From Candidatus Gastranaerophilales bacterium (GTDB lineage: Bacteria; Cyanobacteriota; Vampirovibrionia; Gastranaerophilales; Gastranaerophilaceae), in assembly GCA_944324345.1 (NCBI GenBank), contig CALUVT010000002.1, positions 372,001 through 436,000 on the forward strand: a stretch of DNA of 64,000 bases, in the 5' to 3' direction. Of this stretch, positions 60,728 through 64,000 are shown in pieces (the first letter of the stretch is position 1; the number at the start of each line of letters is the position of its first letter). The notes under the pieces were generated by a model. It made no database searches, was not told the DNA's origin, and was given only the letters and a program-made list of their open reading frames with translations. Both the position numbers and the translations under genes were made by a program.

Positions 60728-61480
60728 ATGTCAGGACACTCAAAATGGTCAACCATTAAACATAAAAAAGCAAAAGTAGATTCACAAAGAGCCGTTGTAT
60801 TTCAAAAATATTCAAGAGAATTGATTGTTGCCGCAAGATTAGGCGGAGCAGACCCGGCAGGGAATTTCAGATTGAGAACCGCTATTGAAAAAGCAAAAGC
60901 AGCAGGGCTTCCAAATGATAATATTAAACGTGCAATTGAAAAAGGTGCAGGTGCGGGAGCTTCCGAAAACTACGAAGAACTAATATACGAAGGTTACGGT
61001 GCAGGAGGCGTCGCAATTGTTGTTGAAGCAATGACTGATAACAGGAACAGAACTGCAGGTGATATAAGAAGTTTCTTTACTAAATACAACGGAAGCTTAG
61101 GGGCGACAGGATGCGTAGGCTGGATGTTTGAACAAAGAGGTATAATTACTTTCGACAGTTCGTCAACCGATTTCGAAAAACTTTTTGAGGCAGCTATTAA
61201 TCTTGATGCTTTGGATGTGATTGAAGAGGATGATAATTACAAAGTATTGACAACACCTGAGAGTTTTCAATCCGTAGTTGAAGGGTTGGAAAAAGATGGG
61301 TTTAAGGCAGAATCTGCAGAACTTACAAGAATTCCTAACAATACTGTCGAAATTACCGATGAAAAAACTGCTGATCAGATCTTAAAACTTTTGGACAAAC
61401 TTGAAGAACATGATGATGTTCAAAATGTATATTCAAATTTTGATATATCTGATGAGATTTTACAAAAATTAGAAAACTAG
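60728..61480 (+). CDS. yebC: YebC/PmpR-family regulator and translation factor
   Basis: 250 residues. Begins [21 protein letters not shown], the unmistakable family opening, then [13 protein letters not shown] and the [21 protein letters not shown] block. YebC-type proteins help translate difficult proline runs and have been described as DNA-binding regulators. Ribosome site AGAGGA. The next gene starts 1 base after its stop, so this starts a four-gene operon with the GGDEF, tsaE and tsaB genes. Confidence 0.95.
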   Translation: MSGHSKWSTIKHKKAKVDSQRAVVFQKYSRELIVAARLGGADPAGNFRLRTAIEKAKAAGLPNDNIKRAIEKGAGAGASENYEELIYEGYGAGGVAIVVEAMTDNRNRTAGDIRSFFTKYNGSLGATGCVGWMFEQRGIITFDSSSTDFEKLFEAAINLDALDVIEEDDNYKVLTTPESFQSVVEGLEKDGFKAESAELTRIPNNTVEITDEKTADQILKLLDKLEEHDDVQNVYSNFDISDEILQKLEN

Positions 61481-61481
61481 T

Positions 61482-62783
61482 ATGATTGATAATCTAAGAC
61501 AAATATTTAAATTTCTTGACGAAGCTTCAAATATTCAAGGTATCGTAAATGTTTTGGAAGAAGTTTTTCCCCTAAATGCAATATACATATATGATTCCAC
61601 GACAGATTCCTTGCGGGATTTTTCCAAAAGCTGGATGTTCATAAAATCCAAGGAATTAAATAACATCTTTAAAAGTCTGGGAAGCAAAAAGTATATAACA
61701 GAAGGCAGTCATTCTTATTATGCCCTTTTTAACAATGGGCAAATAATAGGAATGCTTGAATTTTATGAAAAACTTCACAGCAAACTTTTGGAATTTTTAG
61801 AACTTTCCATATTTTGTATCTCGCTAAAAATTCAAAACATAATATTGAGCGAGAGAATGCAAAAAAATATTGATTTTCAAGATTCCATGAAAAATATTGC
61901 AAAGATTATAGAAACTCAATACGAAACAGGTTACATAGTTCCTATTATAGGAGAAATGATTGATAAATTTGTTTCGGATCATTTGGTATACATATTTATT
62001 GACGGGAAACTTGTTTGGCCTTCAGCCTGCAAAGATGATAAAATCTTTGAGCTCATAAAATGTTTAAACAATAATTCAGAATATATTCTGACTCCTGATA
62101 AGAAAATAGGACTTTTTCCACTAATAAGCGAAAACAAATTACTTGGCTGTATTGTTACCAAAGGTACTGACAATGTTTTAAGTGAAAAAGAAATCGAATA
62201 TCTTGAACAGCTTTCTAAACAGGCAGCGACAACAATTAATAGAGCAAATGTCTATGCAGAGATATTAAAACACGCTACATTAGATGCATTGACAGGTTTT
62301 TATAACAGACGGCAGCTGGAAGAACGTATAAAACAAGAAGTTTCCGGGGCAAAAAGACAAAACAGAAATCTGTGTGCAATTATGATTGATATAGATTATT
62401 TTAAAAATGTTAATGATACTTATGGACATGCAACCGGTGATTTAGTATTAAAAACAGTTTCCAGAACAATCAAACTCCAATTAAGAGATTATGATATCGC
62501 CGGCAGATATGGTGGCGAAGAATTCGTTATTCTTTTACCTTTCACTAAGCTTGAAGAAGCATCAATGGTTGCAGAAAGACTTAGAAAAACTATAGAACAA
62601 ACAAAAATAGACATTTCTAAAGTCAATCAGGATACACACGTTAAAAATATAAATGTTACAATAAGCCTCGGAGTTCACCAGTATAATTGCGAAGAAAGTG
62701 AAGAAGAACTTATTAAAAATGCGGATAAAGCATTGTATGAAGCAAAAAAAAGCGGGCGTAATAAGGTAATTACAAGGGAATAA
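61482..62783 (+). CDS. GAF-like and GGDEF diguanylate cyclase
   Basis: 433 residues. Residues about 130-255 look like a GAF sensor domain. The GGDEF domain (about 262-432) has an intact GGEEF signature (RYGGEEFVILLP) and a product-feedback I-site R-x-x-D five residues before it (LRDYD). DALTGFYNRRQLEER and IDYFKNVNDTYGH complete the active site. It should make c-di-GMP. The N-terminal 130 residues are unrecognised. No membrane helix. Its stop is 2 bases before tsaE. Confidence 0.9.
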   Translation: MIDNLRQIFKFLDEASNIQGIVNVLEEVFPLNAIYIYDSTTDSLRDFSKSWMFIKSKELNNIFKSLGSKKYITEGSHSYYALFNNGQIIGMLEFYEKLHSKLLEFLELSIFCISLKIQNIILSERMQKNIDFQDSMKNIAKIIETQYETGYIVPIIGEMIDKFVSDHLVYIFIDGKLVWPSACKDDKIFELIKCLNNNSEYILTPDKKIGLFPLISENKLLGCIVTKGTDNVLSEKEIEYLEQLSKQAATTINRANVYAEILKHATLDALTGFYNRRQLEERIKQEVSGAKRQNRNLCAIMIDIDYFKNVNDTYGHATGDLVLKTVSRTIKLQLRDYDIAGRYGGEEFVILLPFTKLEEASMVAERLRKTIEQTKIDISKVNQDTHVKNINVTISLGVHQYNCEESEEELIKNADKALYEAKKSGRNKVITRE

Positions 62784-62785
62784 AA

Positions 62786-63247
62786 ATGAAAAGCTATAAA
62801 AAAGTATGTAAAACACTTGATGACACAAAAAAGCTTGCACAAAAGTTTGCACAACTGTTAAAGGACGGTTGCTTTATTAACCTTTATGGCGAAATCGGTG
62901 CAGGGAAAACGGCTTTTGTAAAATTGGTAGCAGAAGCTCTTGATGTGAAAGAAAAAGTTACAAGTCCAAGCTTTGTAATACTAAACGAGTATCATACAGG
63001 CTCAATTCCAATTTATCACTTTGATTTGTACAGACTGGAAAACGAGGGAATTAAGACAATTTATGATGAACTTCTCGAATATTCTGAAGGCAAACAAGTT
63101 ACTTTTGTAGAATGGGCAGAGTTTAATCAAAATGAAGCCCCATTCAACCACATAAAAATTAATGTAACATATTCGGACGACGATTCAAGAATTTACGAAT
63201 TCATTTCCTGCGGGAAAGACGAAATAATAGAAGGATTAGAAAAATGA
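62786..63247 (+). CDS. tsaE: TsaE, tRNA t6A modification ATPase
   Basis: 153 residues. Walker A GEIGAGKT (35-42), the switch VTSPSFVILNEY and Walker B-like FVEWAEF. TsaE powers the TsaBDE complex that makes N6-threonylcarbamoyladenosine on tRNAs. It overlaps tsaB by 4 bases, a common gene order. Confidence 0.95.
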   Translation: MKSYKKVCKTLDDTKKLAQKFAQLLKDGCFINLYGEIGAGKTAFVKLVAEALDVKEKVTSPSFVILNEYHTGSIPIYHFDLYRLENEGIKTIYDELLEYSEGKQVTFVEWAEFNQNEAPFNHIKINVTYSDDDSRIYEFISCGKDEIIEGLEK

Positions 63248-63849
63248 TTACACTCGCTTTTGATACCTGCCTAGATAAAATGTATGCCGTAATTAAAAAA
63301 GACGGGGAGGTTTTGTCTTCCAAAATAGTAGAAAACAAAGATAATAAATATCATTCGGCATTTTTAATATCTACATTACAGGAGATTATGAGTAAAAATA
63401 ATATCAAACCGCAAGATGTTGATTTAATTGCCGTAAATATAGGGCCAGGGAGTTTTACAGGAATTAGGGCCTGCGTGACGGTTGCGAGAGTAATGGCACA
63501 GCAGCTAAATTGTAAAGCGGTCGGAATATCTTCTCTTGAAATATTATCAAAAATTACTGATGGCAATCCACTTGTTGCTCTTGATGCCAGAAAAGGCTGC
63601 GCATACCTTTATTTGAATAGCGAAATTAAAGGTGCAGTTCCAATAGAAGAAGTTAAAAATATAATATCAAAAGGTAATTATCAAGTTATAACTGATGATA
63701 AATTAAATCCAATCCTGGGCGGAATCTCATATCAATCAAAAGATTTTCCACTGGGAGAAATACTAGCTGAGCTTGCAGAGAAAAAAGATGATGATGGAAA
63801 TTGGAGAAAATTAAAACCATTATATATACAGCCGCCACCAGGGGTATAA
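63244..63849 (+). CDS. tsaB: TsaB, tRNA t6A modification scaffold
   Basis: 201 residues. ASKHA fold opening ITLAFDTCLDKMYAVIKKDG, the HSAFL segment and the hallmark IAVNIGPGSFTGIRACVTVARVMA. It pairs with TsaD and TsaE. The C-terminus is short but complete (PLYIQPPPGV, the usual P-x-Y-x-R/Q end). tsaD is not in the window. Confidence 0.95.
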   Translation: MITLAFDTCLDKMYAVIKKDGEVLSSKIVENKDNKYHSAFLISTLQEIMSKNNIKPQDVDLIAVNIGPGSFTGIRACVTVARVMAQQLNCKAVGISSLEILSKITDGNPLVALDARKGCAYLYLNSEIKGAVPIEEVKNIISKGNYQVITDDKLNPILGGISYQSKDFPLGEILAELAEKKDDDGNWRKLKPLYIQPPPGV

Positions 63850-63901
63850 AATACGCAAAATCGGGAATAATATAATTGAACAACAATCTCGATGGTAACG
63901 T

Positions 63902-64000
63902 ATGGAGAAGAAAAATAAAAAAACATTAAATACGCCGGAATGTCCCCCTATTCCACTTACAAGAAAAGAGTTGAAAGATCTTTTTAATTACCATATTCCT
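63902..64000 (+). CDS. Start of an unidentified gene, cut by the window edge
   Basis: Thirty-three codons from ATG 63902 remain open to the edge (opening MEKKNKKTLNTPECPPIPLT). An upstream in-frame TAA at 63896 fixes the start no earlier. There is no clear ribosome site. TATAAT at 63871-63876 could be a promoter. Too short to name. Confidence 0.4.
   Translation, partial: MEKKNKKTLNTPECPPIPLTRKELKDLFNYHIP

Overview
The window is AT-rich bacterial chromosome, densely packed with genes. I see no insertion sequences, prophage, CRISPR array, tRNA or rRNA. The best guess for the organism is a non-photosynthetic cyanobacterial relative of the Gastranaerophilales/Vampirovibrionia (Melainabacteria) type. 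That rests on three pilin-like proteins (two carrying the AFTLAEVL(V/I)TLG(I/V)IGVVAA start that I associate with this group), separate glycyl-tRNA synthetase beta chain, a split transketolase, a short type I glutamine synthetase, partial flagellar clusters and many signal-less, low-complexity-headed proteins of unknown function. The assignment is inference, not proven by the sequence.

Layout. 1-5263: end of ribF, then a minus-strand operon running transketolase C-half, ftsE, ftsX, a pseudo-receiver/degenerate GGDEF protein, an isochorismatase-like hydrolase and a pilin. 5428-12080: a HEAT-repeat protein, two tandem PlsC acyltransferases, a large phosphohexomutase and a SulP transporter. 12119-15491: metF, deoC, flhB and a FliA-like sigma factor. 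15530-19711: a signal-less 5'-nucleotidase, a possible papain-like protein and an orphan OLD-type TOPRIM protein. 19742-22809: hook/rod protein, FliK-like, FliJ and a Tyr/Asn-rich secreted protein. 22940-26748: GH38 mannosidase and glnA, separated by the only long gene-free stretch (about 520 bp), which contains hairpins and a C-free repeat tract. 26820-33598: a pilin, a poly-C tract, a PDZ/radical-SAM protein, a PadR regulator, dgkA, ybeY, a PgpH-like c-di-AMP phosphodiesterase and a glycosyltransferase. 33658-37562: a GT39-like transferase and a two-gene membrane cassette of unknown function. 37653-43889: yitT, cdaA, lysA, ubiA-like, a ROK kinase and nanE. 43991-48286: M16 peptidase, family-4 uracil-DNA glycosylase, a pilin-like protein with no prepilin signal, and ilvB. 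48380-53737: two related secreted coiled-coil proteins, rph, a zinc ribbon, membrane and PHP proteins and prfB with its programmed frameshift. 53820-56084: three tandem related membrane proteins. 56114-64000: a second signal-less 5'-nucleotidase, small proteins, glyS, yebC, a GAF-GGDEF cyclase, tsaE, tsaB and the start of another gene.

How the parts connect. The window encodes both a diadenylate cyclase (CdaA) and a PgpH-type hydrolase, so it holds a make-and-break pair for c-di-AMP. An active-looking diguanylate cyclase and a dead-looking GGDEF relative sit far apart. Several convergent gene pairs share bidirectional terminators. Several genes without Shine-Dalgarno sequences have a -10 box only 6-9 bases before the start codon, which suggests leaderless mRNAs. 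The most unusual items are the 10-base poly-C tract whose length would decide whether a tiny reading frame fuses to a pilin, the shared palindromic -35 box between prfB and the membrane operon, the C-free repeat tract before glnA, and the group of signal-less proteins with a short N-terminal aromatic motif.
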